From: DATFJT01 sp965230755
Lineage (GTDB): Bacteria; Bacteroidota; Bacteroidia; Chitinophagales; Saprospiraceae
Assembly: GCA_965230755.1 (NCBI GenBank)
Contig: CBDDLT010000007.1
Coordinates: 6,346-70,345, forward strand
Direction: 5' to 3'
Length of the DNA stretch: 64,000 bases
In this document: piece by piece, positions 8,095 to 16,662 of the stretch
Layout: each line of letters begins with the position of its first letter
Position numbering within the stretch: position 1 is the stretch's first letter
Made by a program: the position numbers and the translations under genes
The notes under the pieces: model-generated
What the model saw: the letters and a program-made list of their open reading frames with translations, nothing else
Database searches by the model: none
What the model was told of the DNA's origin: nothing

Positions 8095-9180
8095 ATGAAG
8101 TATTTTATCATAGCGGGAGAGGCATCTGGAGACTTGCACGGTGCTGAATTAGTAAGAGAAATCTTCAAACAAGATAAAAAAGCCGAGATAAAGTGTTGGG
8201 GAGGAGATCGAATGGCTGAAGCTGGGGCACAAGGGCTAAAGCATATCAAAGATCTGGCTTTTATGGGTTTTGTCGAAGTGGTGCGTCATTTGCCGACAAT
8301 ACTTAAGAACTTCAAGATATGTAAGAACCAAATACTTGAATTTGCACCGGATGTTGTTGTTTTCGTAGACTATCCGGGATTCAATCTTAGAATGGCTGAA
8401 TGGACCAAAGAGAATGGAATTCGGAACGCATACTATATTGCACCTCAGGTTTGGGCTTGGAAAGAGAACAGAGTAAAAAAGATACGGGCATTTATAGATC
8501 AACTGTTTGTTATTCTACCCTTCGAAAAAGAGTATTTCAAGGGACATGAGATCGACGCGCACTACGTAGGACATCCCTTATTGGAACAACTCGAACGGGG
8601 GAAATACCGACTACAAAAGATCGAGGAAAGGGAAGATAAAATTATTGCCTTGTTACCAGGCAGCAGAAGGCAAGAGATCAAGAGAATGTTGCCAATAATG
8701 CTGAAGGCGATCCGATCATTTCCAGACTGGCGAGTCATCATTGCAGGTGCTCCAAATATTGGAAAGGAAGAATATAGAAAGATCAGTGGTAACGCCTCCA
8801 TAGAGATATGGTCGAATAAAACCTATGAGTTACTCGACATTGCCTCTTTTGCCTTGGTTACTTCAGGCACTGCCACCTTGGAAACAGCATTATTCGGTGT
8901 GCCACAAATAGTCATGTATAAAGGGAATTCTATTTCCTATCTCATTGCTCGGAGATTGGTGAAAGTCAAATACATTTCTTTGGTCAACCTCATTTTGGAT
9001 CAGCCGGTTTTGAAGGAACTGATTCAGGGCGATGTCAATGAGAAAAAACTAGTTGAGACCATGCATCAAGTGATGAAGAAGGAATCATTGCTTGAGTTGG
9101 AAGAAAACTATCGCAAATTGTACGCTTTATTGGATCAGGGCGGAGCTAGTAAAATGGTAGTAGAAAAGCTATTAAAATAA
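8095..9180 (+). CDS. lpxB: Lipid-A-disaccharide synthase
   Basis: 361 residues, a GT19 enzyme. It opens MKYFIIAGEASGDLHGAEL, the LpxB signature, and contains MGFVEVV, YYIAPQVWAWKENRVKKI and the C-terminal SGTATLETALFGVPQIVMYK that binds UDP. It joins lipid X and UDP-2,3-diacylglucosamine at the inner membrane face to give the lipid A disaccharide. It is last in the surE-membrane protein-lpxB run; no hairpin terminator was found in the 107 bases after it. Confidence 0.97.
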   Translation: MKYFIIAGEASGDLHGAELVREIFKQDKKAEIKCWGGDRMAEAGAQGLKHIKDLAFMGFVEVVRHLPTILKNFKICKNQILEFAPDVVVFVDYPGFNLRMAEWTKENGIRNAYYIAPQVWAWKENRVKKIRAFIDQLFVILPFEKEYFKGHEIDAHYVGHPLLEQLERGKYRLQKIEEREDKIIALLPGSRRQEIKRMLPIMLKAIRSFPDWRVIIAGAPNIGKEEYRKISGNASIEIWSNKTYELLDIASFALVTSGTATLETALFGVPQIVMYKGNSISYLIARRLVKVKYISLVNLILDQPVLKELIQGDVNEKKLVETMHQVMKKESLLELEENYRKLYALLDQGGASKMVVEKLLK

Positions 9181-9287
9181 GTTAGCTCCCACATTAATTA
9201 GAAAAAAAACTATCACATCTGTTACGAAAAGCTTTTGTTGTAGGTATTCTATGTAGAGGAATGATTATTTACCTAATTTTTTGACCT

Positions 9288-10706
9288 ATGAATGTTGGCA
9301 GAATATCTTTCAAATTACTTGTAGTAATACTTTTACTTTTTTCTTGTGCTGAGGAAAAAGACTTTGTCCGCAGAGGATTGACTGTATTTGGAAGTCCTTT
9401 ACATCAAGAAGGAGATAAGACAAATATTCTCTTCCAGATAAAAGATATCAATGGTAATTGGATCAAAAATGCTAAAATTACAATTCTTTCAAGTTCGGAA
9501 GAATTATATACTGATGATCGAGGATTGGCTGCGTTGGAGGATGAATTTCTGTTGGCCTATGGGCTCCCTTACAAAGTAGAAATGGATGGTTTTCTTCCAC
9601 ACTTTGGCATCGCTCACGGATCCATTTATACGGCTGTCGGAACCGATCCTGTAAACTTTAGTAATGAATTGATCTTACTTAAACCAAAGGGAGCCAATAC
9701 ACTGACAGAGACTGGTGCGACATTAGAGTTAGACGAATTTACCTTGACCATTCCTCATCAATTAATACAAAAAGACGGGGAGAGTTATTCGGGAGTAGTT
9801 GAGTTGTACATTCAAGATATAGATATAAGTACGCCGAAGAAATTTGGGGTAAATGCACTCTCTTCAACCTTGGGTTCTATGAAAAATGGGGAGTCTAGAA
9901 TTGTAGAAAGTCTTTCGTTTTTCTATCTCGAACTTTTCACAGAAGAGGGGGAGGAACTTGGCATTTACTCTGACTTTCCTATGTTGATATCAACTCCGAT
10001 TAACAATTTTGGACTGGAATTGCCCAATTATCTTAGATCATTTACACTAAATTCTTTTGATGCTTTATGGAATGAACAGGATGATGCGGTGCTTAACACA
10101 AAAGGAGACTATGAACTGGCATTAAAATCAACAGGGTATGCCACAATTGCATTGTCTCATGCCTTCTCTACTCAATCGGTTTCAAGCAACCATAGAGGAA
10201 TCGATGATGCTAAAATTATCCTTTGTAGAAGTGAAGATGGGCCTTGCTTTTGTACTGTTTTTGATGGAGACCTTATATCCGATGGTAATAAGAATAGAAT
10301 GTATTTACCAAGAGATATAGAGTTGTATCCATTTGTCATTATTGAAGATGATTTGATTGTTCCAGAGGTACTAGATTATGAAATTAATGACAAGATTCGC
10401 ATATGGTTTGGAGGTGAATACAATGGTTATCATGGCAGAGTTGTATGCAACCCCTTTGCCACCGATCAGGGAAATAAGTGGCTCATTGCAAAAATGGAAG
10501 CCAATGATCAGGTGCACTATGATATACTTAATTCCAGTACTGGTTTTTATGATTTAGGTACTCGCGAAAAGGGAAGAATTAACATAAGAATTGAAGATTA
10601 TTACACGGGTGATAGTGTTGCTGAATTAGAAATAGAAACAGGCCCGGATTATAGTATCCCGCATGTGGGATATGAGGAATTGCCAGAATATATATACTGC
10701 AAATAA
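9288..10706 (+). CDS. Putative surface lipoprotein with carboxypeptidase-regulatory-like domain (cassette A, gene 1)
   Basis: 472 residues. A lipoprotein signal peptide ends LLFSC (Cys20). The acidic residues directly after the cysteine (AEEKDF) resemble the Bacteroidota lipoprotein export signal, so surface exposure is plausible. Residues about 40-100 look like a CarboxypepD_reg-like beta-sandwich (DINGNWIKNAKITI, TDDRGLAAL). The middle (about 145-290) has a pattern reminiscent of ZU5/CILP-type beta-domains (FTLTIPHQL, SGVVELYIQDID, LELFTEEGEELG). The C-terminus has a further beta-rich region. Function unknown; the context is an ECF sigma factor 28 bases downstream and an equivalent lipoprotein in the same place in cassette B (40778-42475). 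The domain assignments are inference from pattern. Confidence 0.75.
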   Translation: MNVGRISFKLLVVILLLFSCAEEKDFVRRGLTVFGSPLHQEGDKTNILFQIKDINGNWIKNAKITILSSSEELYTDDRGLAALEDEFLLAYGLPYKVEMDGFLPHFGIAHGSIYTAVGTDPVNFSNELILLKPKGANTLTETGATLELDEFTLTIPHQLIQKDGESYSGVVELYIQDIDISTPKKFGVNALSSTLGSMKNGESRIVESLSFFYLELFTEEGEELGIYSDFPMLISTPINNFGLELPNYLRSFTLNSFDALWNEQDDAVLNTKGDYELALKSTGYATIALSHAFSTQSVSSNHRGIDDAKIILCRSEDGPCFCTVFDGDLISDGNKNRMYLPRDIELYPFVIIEDDLIVPEVLDYEINDKIRIWFGGEYNGYHGRVVCNPFATDQGNKWLIAKMEANDQVHYDILNSSTGFYDLGTREKGRINIRIEDYYTGDSVAELEIETGPDYSIPHVGYEELPEYIYCK

Positions 10707-10734
10707 ATACCTATTTCGTATTCGACATGGAACT

Positions 10735-11274
10735 ATGAATGAATTACAACTTATTCAAAAGTGTAAGTCGGGTGATCAAAAAGCCATGAGATTACTCTAT
10801 GACCGCTATGCGGATATGTTGTACAATACCATTTATAGATACGTTTTAAACCGTCATGATACCGAGGATATAGTTCAGATTTCTTTTTGTAGGGTTTTTA
10901 AGTATTTGAATTCGTTTGATGCGGATAAAGGAAATCTGAAGTCATGGATAAGAAAAATCGGTATTCGATGCATGATTAATAGTAGAAATAAGAAAAAACC
11001 CTTGATGTTTATTGATTTAGAGGATCCGGAAATAAAAGATAGATCAGTTGACCCAATATCTAATCTTTCCTTCGAACAGATCAAGCAGTTAATTTATGGT
11101 TTGGACGACCCCTTCAGAACAATTTTCAACATGTATGAAATAGAAGGTTTTAGCCATGCAGAAATTGCCGAAATGTTGCAGATCAAGGAAGGCGCTAGTA
11201 GGGTGTATCTGTCCAGAGCAAAAATAAAGTTGAGATCGTCCATTGAGAAAATGGACAGGAAGTTTAGGGTTTGA
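10735..11274 (+). CDS. ECF-type RNA polymerase sigma factor (cassette A, gene 2)
   Basis: 179 residues from the ATG at 10735 (MNELQLIQKC); the open frame extends upstream into the lipoprotein gene, but this start removes the overlap and matches family length. The sigma2 region is about 20-85 (DTEDIVQISFCRVF, SWIRKIGIRCMINSRNKK) and sigma4 about 115-170 (DPFRTIFNMYEIEGFSHAEI, ASRVYLSRAKIKLR). The helix-turn-helix wording (GFSHAEIAEML) is typical of Bacteroidota ECF sigmas. No classical FecR-type anti-sigma gene is adjacent; the next gene, 27 bases on, encodes a membrane protein that is the obvious partner. Confidence 0.93.
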   Translation: MNELQLIQKCKSGDQKAMRLLYDRYADMLYNTIYRYVLNRHDTEDIVQISFCRVFKYLNSFDADKGNLKSWIRKIGIRCMINSRNKKKPLMFIDLEDPEIKDRSVDPISNLSFEQIKQLIYGLDDPFRTIFNMYEIEGFSHAEIAEMLQIKEGASRVYLSRAKIKLRSSIEKMDRKFRV

Positions 11275-11301
11275 ATTTTTTAATTTTTTATTGAAGAACA
11301 A

Positions 11302-12729
11302 ATGAAAAATTTACAAGAGCAATTTGATAAAGATAGGACCCATGAGTGGAGTAAAGATGAAGTCTTTCAAGCCATTGTAAAAGAAGTAAACGAACCGAAT
11401 AATGGGAAAGGAAATTTAAGGCAATATTGGCTTTATGGTCTGTTTATGATTTCTTTTCTTGCTTTCGTTTTTTTGGGCCTCAGTCAATATAATTTAGACG
11501 GTCTTCTGGTCGCTGGAAACCAATCATTAGAACAAGGGGGTCAGAAAAAGGAAACCGGTGAAATTAAAAAGACCGATAAGAATATAGTTGAAATGAAAGG
11601 CTCTTCATTGATTATCGAAAGTGATGAAAGAGATGAAGTAAGTCCAGAGAGAGCGGGAAATGGTAAAAGGCTGAAGAAGTCTAGTAATAGAGAAAATCAA
11701 GCACTTATTAAGCTGGAAACTGACAAAGAAGTCGAAAAAGGAACGAACAATGACGAAAACGGAAGGCAAGAAGTAAAAAAATCGGATGAAATATTCTCTA
11801 TTCAAGAGGGTAGTGTCCTAAAAACCATGGAAAGTAAGTCCCGGAGTAAAGACCAGATTGAATTAGCGCTGGAGACACCAATTCTTGACATCAATAATCA
11901 AAATGTTGGTAATAAAGAAGTTCAAGTTAAATCTTCAGAGATCAAAGAGATCTTGTCGGAAGATGGTTTAGCGGAAGATTTACTTGTTGATAATATTCCA
12001 TCTCTTAGATTGAAACCCTTTAATCAATTTGTACCTGAAATTGATGAATTGACTATTGATCGCGAAACTAAAACGCGTTCTACTTCCCCTCACCGAAACG
12101 GATTATTCGAATTGGACTTAGGGGCCCTTTATCATGGAATTAAGCCACTCGAGTCCGCTGAGTTATATGAAACCAACTTGGATATTGAAGATAGAAGATT
12201 TTTAGAACAGGCGAAAAGAAGTTTTTTTATGCAGGTGGCCTATAAGAAGAAGATTTTTCCTTCTATTAATGCCGCTGGGTTCTTAAAATGGTCGCAATAT
12301 CAAACTGAAACAAAGTGGGTCGAACAGACAAGCGTTTTTACAGAATTTGGCTACATATTTCAGGAGGATAATAGGGTACTTCGAAATGTATATCAACGGG
12401 TAGATGTTGGTCTGAGAATAGAATATCAAAAATCATTGGGAAGGTATATGTTTAATTCGGGAATTGGCCTCGGAATGGAGGTGATGCACCGCAATAAGGG
12501 GCATTATATCGATGGATTAAATAGAAAACGAAGTTTTAATGAGGAAGATTATTTTCAGGCTGTCTATGTTCAGCTAAGAGCGGGGATGTATAGATGGTTG
12601 GGTAGGAAGGTGGCAGTTGGATTGATGGCTGAATACGTCCCATCCAGAGATGCGGTCAATTATTCTATCAGCGATATCAATAAGAATCAAAACATATATT
12701 TAGGTCTGAGCGCGGTTTATAATTTATAA
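11302..12729 (+). CDS. Membrane-anchored protein with beta-barrel-like C-terminus, putative anti-sigma partner (cassette A, gene 3)
   Basis: 475 residues. A short charged N-terminus (1-40) precedes one transmembrane helix (about 41-60). A long hydrophilic Lys/Glu-rich stretch with no predicted fold runs from about 65 to 255. The last 180 residues alternate hydrophobic and polar residues in strand-like fashion and end in YNL, like an outer-membrane beta-barrel. No signal peptidase site is seen, so the N-terminus probably stays cytoplasmic. The place after an ECF sigma gene suggests the N-terminus binds the sigma factor, but it is shorter than normal anti-sigma domains. The paralogous gene at 43054 has the same plan. 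Role and barrel fold are inference. Confidence 0.7.
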   Translation: MKNLQEQFDKDRTHEWSKDEVFQAIVKEVNEPNNGKGNLRQYWLYGLFMISFLAFVFLGLSQYNLDGLLVAGNQSLEQGGQKKETGEIKKTDKNIVEMKGSSLIIESDERDEVSPERAGNGKRLKKSSNRENQALIKLETDKEVEKGTNNDENGRQEVKKSDEIFSIQEGSVLKTMESKSRSKDQIELALETPILDINNQNVGNKEVQVKSSEIKEILSEDGLAEDLLVDNIPSLRLKPFNQFVPEIDELTIDRETKTRSTSPHRNGLFELDLGALYHGIKPLESAELYETNLDIEDRRFLEQAKRSFFMQVAYKKKIFPSINAAGFLKWSQYQTETKWVEQTSVFTEFGYIFQEDNRVLRNVYQRVDVGLRIEYQKSLGRYMFNSGIGLGMEVMHRNKGHYIDGLNRKRSFNEEDYFQAVYVQLRAGMYRWLGRKVAVGLMAEYVPSRDAVNYSISDINKNQNIYLGLSAVYNL

Positions 12730-12784
12730 GCGTGGGATACATTATTTGATAACCTATGAAATTGGCATAAGTATTTAACTTTAT

Positions 12785-14857
12785 TTAAATGCTATGGATA
12801 TAATCTAGAAGAGAAACTTCATTATTAAGTCCAAGTTTTTTCTTCAGTCGGTATCGAGCTGACTCTACAGATCTTGCAGAAATGCCTAATATTGGCCCTA
12901 CTTCTTTAGGATTCAAGTTCATACGGATATAGGCTATATGTTTTATATCGTTATCTTTAATGTTCGGATGAATATTTTTTATTTTATCGATAAAATCTGA
13001 TTCTAACTCAATATAATGTAGCAACATGTCGTCTGATTCATTTATTTCTATTTCACTAATACGTATCTCCTTGGTCAAGTCTTCGAAAACTGATATGTCA
13101 CCGGTATTTTTGAATGATTTAAAAGAATCTCTAATTCCCTTGGCAAGCTCATTGATCCTCTGTTTATAAAGAGTCTCTTTTATGAGAAGCTTTTGATTTT
13201 GCTGTAGTTCATTTTGAATCCTTTCTTGATCTTTGCTAATGATTTCATTTTTTTCAGCAATTTCAGCATTTCTCTTTTCCAAGGATGAGTTTAGAATAGT
13301 TTTATGTTTATTTTGTCTGACAAAGTATGAGATGGCAATTATGCAAAGTAAGCTAACAATAATTAAAAATAGATTGTAAATTCGTCTGTTTTTTTGTGCA
13401 TTCAGTTGTTTTTGAATCTCTTTTTCCTTCGCAAATGAATCTTCCTTTGCCAATATTAACTCTTCCATGACCATCAATTTGTCAACAGTATTCTTTTTTA
13501 ATACGACTTCAAGACTGTCACTAGCAGAATTAGATCTTGAGAGATAAAAAAACGCTTGGTTCTTGTCACCTTGTTGATGTTTAATAATAGAAAGAACTTT
13601 ATAAAATTGTTTTGCTGTCTCCCATTGCTGAGAATTAAAACTTTGAATGGCCAGATTTTCGATAAAACCGATAATTAGCTGTGGTGATGTTGAACTCAAA
13701 AAGCTTCGAAGAAAATCTACAAGATTGGTTTCGGATAATTTGTTAAGGTTTAGAAAAGCTTCACAAAACGTACTGAAATATGAAGACTGCATGTCAGGTA
13801 TATTTAATTCCAAGATTCCAATATACTCTATTCCTTGCACCAATGTTTTCAAGGATTGGTGGAAGTTTTCATTATCAATCCAGAATTGAGCAGTTCCAAT
13901 GTATAATCCAGATAAATTAACCATCCTATCATTATCCTTCAACTCCATTCTTATTTCATTAAACAAAGAATCAGCTTTACGATTATTTCTTTCCAAATAA
14001 TCAATAAATATTCCATGTATTCTTGATAATAAATCAAGCTGAGGATCATTTATAATTTTTGTCAGACTTAGTACTTCTTTTTGCAATTTTTTTGCTTCAT
14101 TCATTTCTCCTATATTCTGAAAGAGCAAAGATTTTTGGTCCTTCGCATAGGCTTCTATTTTCTTGTTTTCAAATTTTTGGGCTTTGGATATACATTTATT
14201 TAGATATTCAAGGACTCCATCATAATCTCCTTTATCCATTAGAATTATCCCAATTTTCCAATAAATAAATGGCAATTTATTCTCTTCAGTGGGAACATCC
14301 TCATTAATAAATTTAGCCGCTTCAAGAAACATTCTTAACGCCTCATCCGAATTTCCTTTTCGTTGTTCAAGCTCTGCCTTAGAAACTTGTAGTTTTGCTA
14401 ATAGAGAAGGATCTTTCAATATTGCTTCACTTCTGAAAATCTTTTCATAATGATGAGAAGCAGAATCAAGTAGGCCGCGGAGTAGATAAGATGAAGCGAT
14501 ATTCTGATGGATAGTTATCACTTCTGAGGCATACTTTGCTTTATTAATATTGCTTAATAAAGTGGTTAAATGCTTTGTACTTTCAGGCAATTTCCTTTGA
14601 TCTATTAAAGCAACACCTTGTAATCGAAACGCTTCAATTATCCATAAACTATCATGATGATTTGTGGCTAGATTCATCAAAGAATCTGACCAAAATTTAG
14701 ATTTTGCCATGTCTTTCAATCGATAATGGTGAAAAGAGTCAGAAATTCTTTCTAAATCTATCTCGTAATACTTGGGATTCTCATGTCCTTTACGACAAGC
14801 ATTAAAAAGAAGTAAAACAAATAATGCCAAGATATATATAGCCGATAGTTTACGCAT
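12785..14857 (-). CDS. TPR-containing transmembrane regulator with LuxR-like HTH
   Basis: 690 residues. An N-terminal signal with lipobox-like LFNAC (Cys21) precedes a long helical region (about 40-470) made of tetratricopeptide-type repeats. A transmembrane helix follows at about 487-507 (IYNLFLIIVSLLCIIAISYF), then a coiled coil (about 515-570). The C-terminal helix-turn-helix contains LNPKEVGPILGISARSVESA and RYRLKKKLGL, a GerE/LuxR-like DNA-binding domain. The layout suggests a sensor with periplasmic TPRs and a cytoplasmic DNA-binding end. It lies divergent from the kelch gene at 15134 over 276 bases, and its 3' end converges on sigma cassette A. Targets are unknown; the neighbouring secreted-protein genes are candidates. 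Confidence 0.85.
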   Translation of the reverse strand: MRKLSAIYILALFVLLLFNACRKGHENPKYYEIDLERISDSFHHYRLKDMAKSKFWSDSLMNLATNHHDSLWIIEAFRLQGVALIDQRKLPESTKHLTTLLSNINKAKYASEVITIHQNIASSYLLRGLLDSASHHYEKIFRSEAILKDPSLLAKLQVSKAELEQRKGNSDEALRMFLEAAKFINEDVPTEENKLPFIYWKIGIILMDKGDYDGVLEYLNKCISKAQKFENKKIEAYAKDQKSLLFQNIGEMNEAKKLQKEVLSLTKIINDPQLDLLSRIHGIFIDYLERNNRKADSLFNEIRMELKDNDRMVNLSGLYIGTAQFWIDNENFHQSLKTLVQGIEYIGILELNIPDMQSSYFSTFCEAFLNLNKLSETNLVDFLRSFLSSTSPQLIIGFIENLAIQSFNSQQWETAKQFYKVLSIIKHQQGDKNQAFFYLSRSNSASDSLEVVLKKNTVDKLMVMEELILAKEDSFAKEKEIQKQLNAQKNRRIYNLFLIIVSLLCIIAISYFVRQNKHKTILNSSLEKRNAEIAEKNEIISKDQERIQNELQQNQKLLIKETLYKQRINELAKGIRDSFKSFKNTGDISVFEDLTKEIRISEIEINESDDMLLHYIELESDFIDKIKNIHPNIKDNDIKHIAYIRMNLNPKEVGPILGISARSVESARYRLKKKLGLNNEVSLLDYIHSI

Positions 14858-14948
14858 AATAGTCGATTACATCTCAAATTCATAATGTTAGCATAAAGTT
14901 ATACGGATTGGCATTCTGAGAAAGCCTTCCCCGAAATTATTGATACTG

Positions 14949-15015
14949 CAATAATACAGCAATCCGAAAAAAGAGCGAAAAACTTATAAAAAGTGCACAT
15001 CAATAACACAGCAAT
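14949..15015. repeat. 15-base direct repeat pair in divergent promoter region, candidate operator
   Basis: CAATAATACAGCAAT at 14949-14963 and CAATAACACAGCAAT at 15001-15015 differ at one position and start 52 bases apart, close to five helical turns. They lie in the 276-base gap between the TPR/LuxR regulator and the kelch/DUF11 gene. A short hairpin (GGCCT-GGT-AGGCC, 15017-15029) abuts the second copy. Binding by the neighbouring regulator is inference. Confidence 0.5.
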
Positions 15016-15133
15016 AGGCCTGGTAGGCCAGATTATAGTCTTTACGGGACGATAATTGTAGAATAAAAATCTGTTTGCCTAGAATGGCTAGACATATTTA
15101 TTATTCAGATTAATACTGGCTTTTAAAAGAACG

Positions 15134-16624
15134 ATGATAAAACAATTTATGATGACAACAAGAACTAATTGCATTAATCCAAGGTCCTTTTGGTTATGTA
15201 TATTTTTTATGACATTATTTCAATTTGTAACAGTAGACACTGATGCACAGGTATATGGGTTTAGAGGTAATGGTAATAATGATTTTAGATACTATGATGT
15301 AGCTGCTGATTCATGGTCCAACTTAACTAATACGAACGCCAATGTCACGAACGGTGGTGCTTCTGTATTTCTAAATGGGGAAATTTATCTTTTGTTTGGA
15401 AGTAGTGATGGATTCGAAAAATATGATACGCTTGCCCAGACATGGACTTCACTTTCTAATTCTCCATCCTCAGTAATAGATGGTGCTGCTTTGGCAACAG
15501 ATGGCACATATATTTATGCTACTTCTGGTGGAGATACGAATGATTTTTGGCGCTATGACCCTGGAACTGATACTTGGGACACAGGGGTATTGGCTGCGAC
15601 ACCAACTGCTGTTGGAGATGGAACTAGTTTGATTCATCACGGAGGTTACATCTACACGCTATTCGGAAGTTCATTTGATTTTTACAGGTATAACATTTCC
15701 GGGAACAGCTGGGAAGTGCTTCCGGCATCGATTCAAGAAGTCAAGGATGGAGCTTCAATTGAGACAGATGGAAATTATGTATATGCTTTCTTTGGAGATG
15801 TGACTGCGAATTTCAGGCGATTTAGTCTTAATGGTACAATAACGTCCAATACATGGGAGGATTTACAAGATACACCAGACAATTTTGATAATGGAGCGAA
15901 TTTGGCCTATGACGGTAGTGATTATATTTATGCATTTAAAGGAGAATCTTCATCAAAGTTTTTTAGGTACACAATTTCTACAGATAGTTGGGCAGAACTT
16001 GATAGTTACGGTGATGGCATTAGAGATGGGGGTTCACTAGTATTCTCTTCTGCTGGTTGCGGTATACCAACTGTAACTCTAACTATATCGGCTGCTACCT
16101 GTGGAGGGTCTGCAAGCAACGATGATGGAACCATTCAGATATCTGCTAATTCTAGAGGTAATAAAGTTGGATTTTCTGCAGGTTCCAGCTATACGGGTCC
16201 TGACTTCAACTCATCGTCAACAATTGGTACTTTGCCTTATGTTGTTAGTAATACCTTGGAGAACCCCAGCTTTGATCAGCCTTATACTGTAAGAGTATAT
16301 TGTGATGAAGATAATTACGTCGATGAGACCCTACTGCTACCTACTGTCTTATGTATCAATGCTGATCTCTCATTATCAATAAGTCCAATGACTCAGACGG
16401 AAAGTGTAGGTTCAGAGGTGAGTTATACCTTGACGATTACCAATTCTGGACCAGATACAGCTCCTGATGTTAAAGTATCTGTACCTATTCCAAATAAGGG
16501 AACTTTGGTGAGTTCCGATCCAAGTCAGGGAAGTTATAATGCGGTAAGTGAAGAGTGGAATCTAGGAGATCTTTCCGCGGGTAACCAAACTCTGACATTG
16601 GTATTAAGAGTAAACAACAACTAA
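15134..16624 (+). CDS. Secreted kelch-like beta-propeller protein with C-terminal DUF11 domain
   Basis: 496 residues. After an export signal ending near DTDAQ (about 39), six kelch-like repeats of about 45 residues run to about 305 (for example FRYYDVAADSWSNL, FWRYDPGTDTWD, FYRYNISGNSWEVL, FRYTISTDSWAEL). A Cys-bounded module of about 100 residues follows (bases 16058-16354); it recurs twice in the next gene. The last 85 residues are a DUF11/CARDB-like domain (SVGSEVSYTLTITNSGPDTA). It ends VLRVNNN and has no recognisable T9SS sorting domain, so the route beyond the inner membrane is unclear. Likely a surface or matrix protein. The next gene starts 38 bases later and is probably co-transcribed. 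Confidence 0.85.
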   Translation: MIKQFMMTTRTNCINPRSFWLCIFFMTLFQFVTVDTDAQVYGFRGNGNNDFRYYDVAADSWSNLTNTNANVTNGGASVFLNGEIYLLFGSSDGFEKYDTLAQTWTSLSNSPSSVIDGAALATDGTYIYATSGGDTNDFWRYDPGTDTWDTGVLAATPTAVGDGTSLIHHGGYIYTLFGSSFDFYRYNISGNSWEVLPASIQEVKDGASIETDGNYVYAFFGDVTANFRRFSLNGTITSNTWEDLQDTPDNFDNGANLAYDGSDYIYAFKGESSSKFFRYTISTDSWAELDSYGDGIRDGGSLVFSSAGCGIPTVTLTISAATCGGSASNDDGTIQISANSRGNKVGFSAGSSYTGPDFNSSSTIGTLPYVVSNTLENPSFDQPYTVRVYCDEDNYVDETLLLPTVLCINADLSLSISPMTQTESVGSEVSYTLTITNSGPDTAPDVKVSVPIPNKGTLVSSDPSQGSYNAVSEEWNLGDLSAGNQTLTLVLRVNNN

Positions 16625-16662
16625 TCTAAACTTAATTTCAAAGAGAACAAAAAATAAAAATT

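Noticed and set aside
10663..10734. Upstream extension of the cassette A sigma factor to 10663
   Set aside because: It would overlap the lipoprotein gene by 44 bases and adds 24 residues not seen in ECF sigma factors; ATG at 10735 fits family length.
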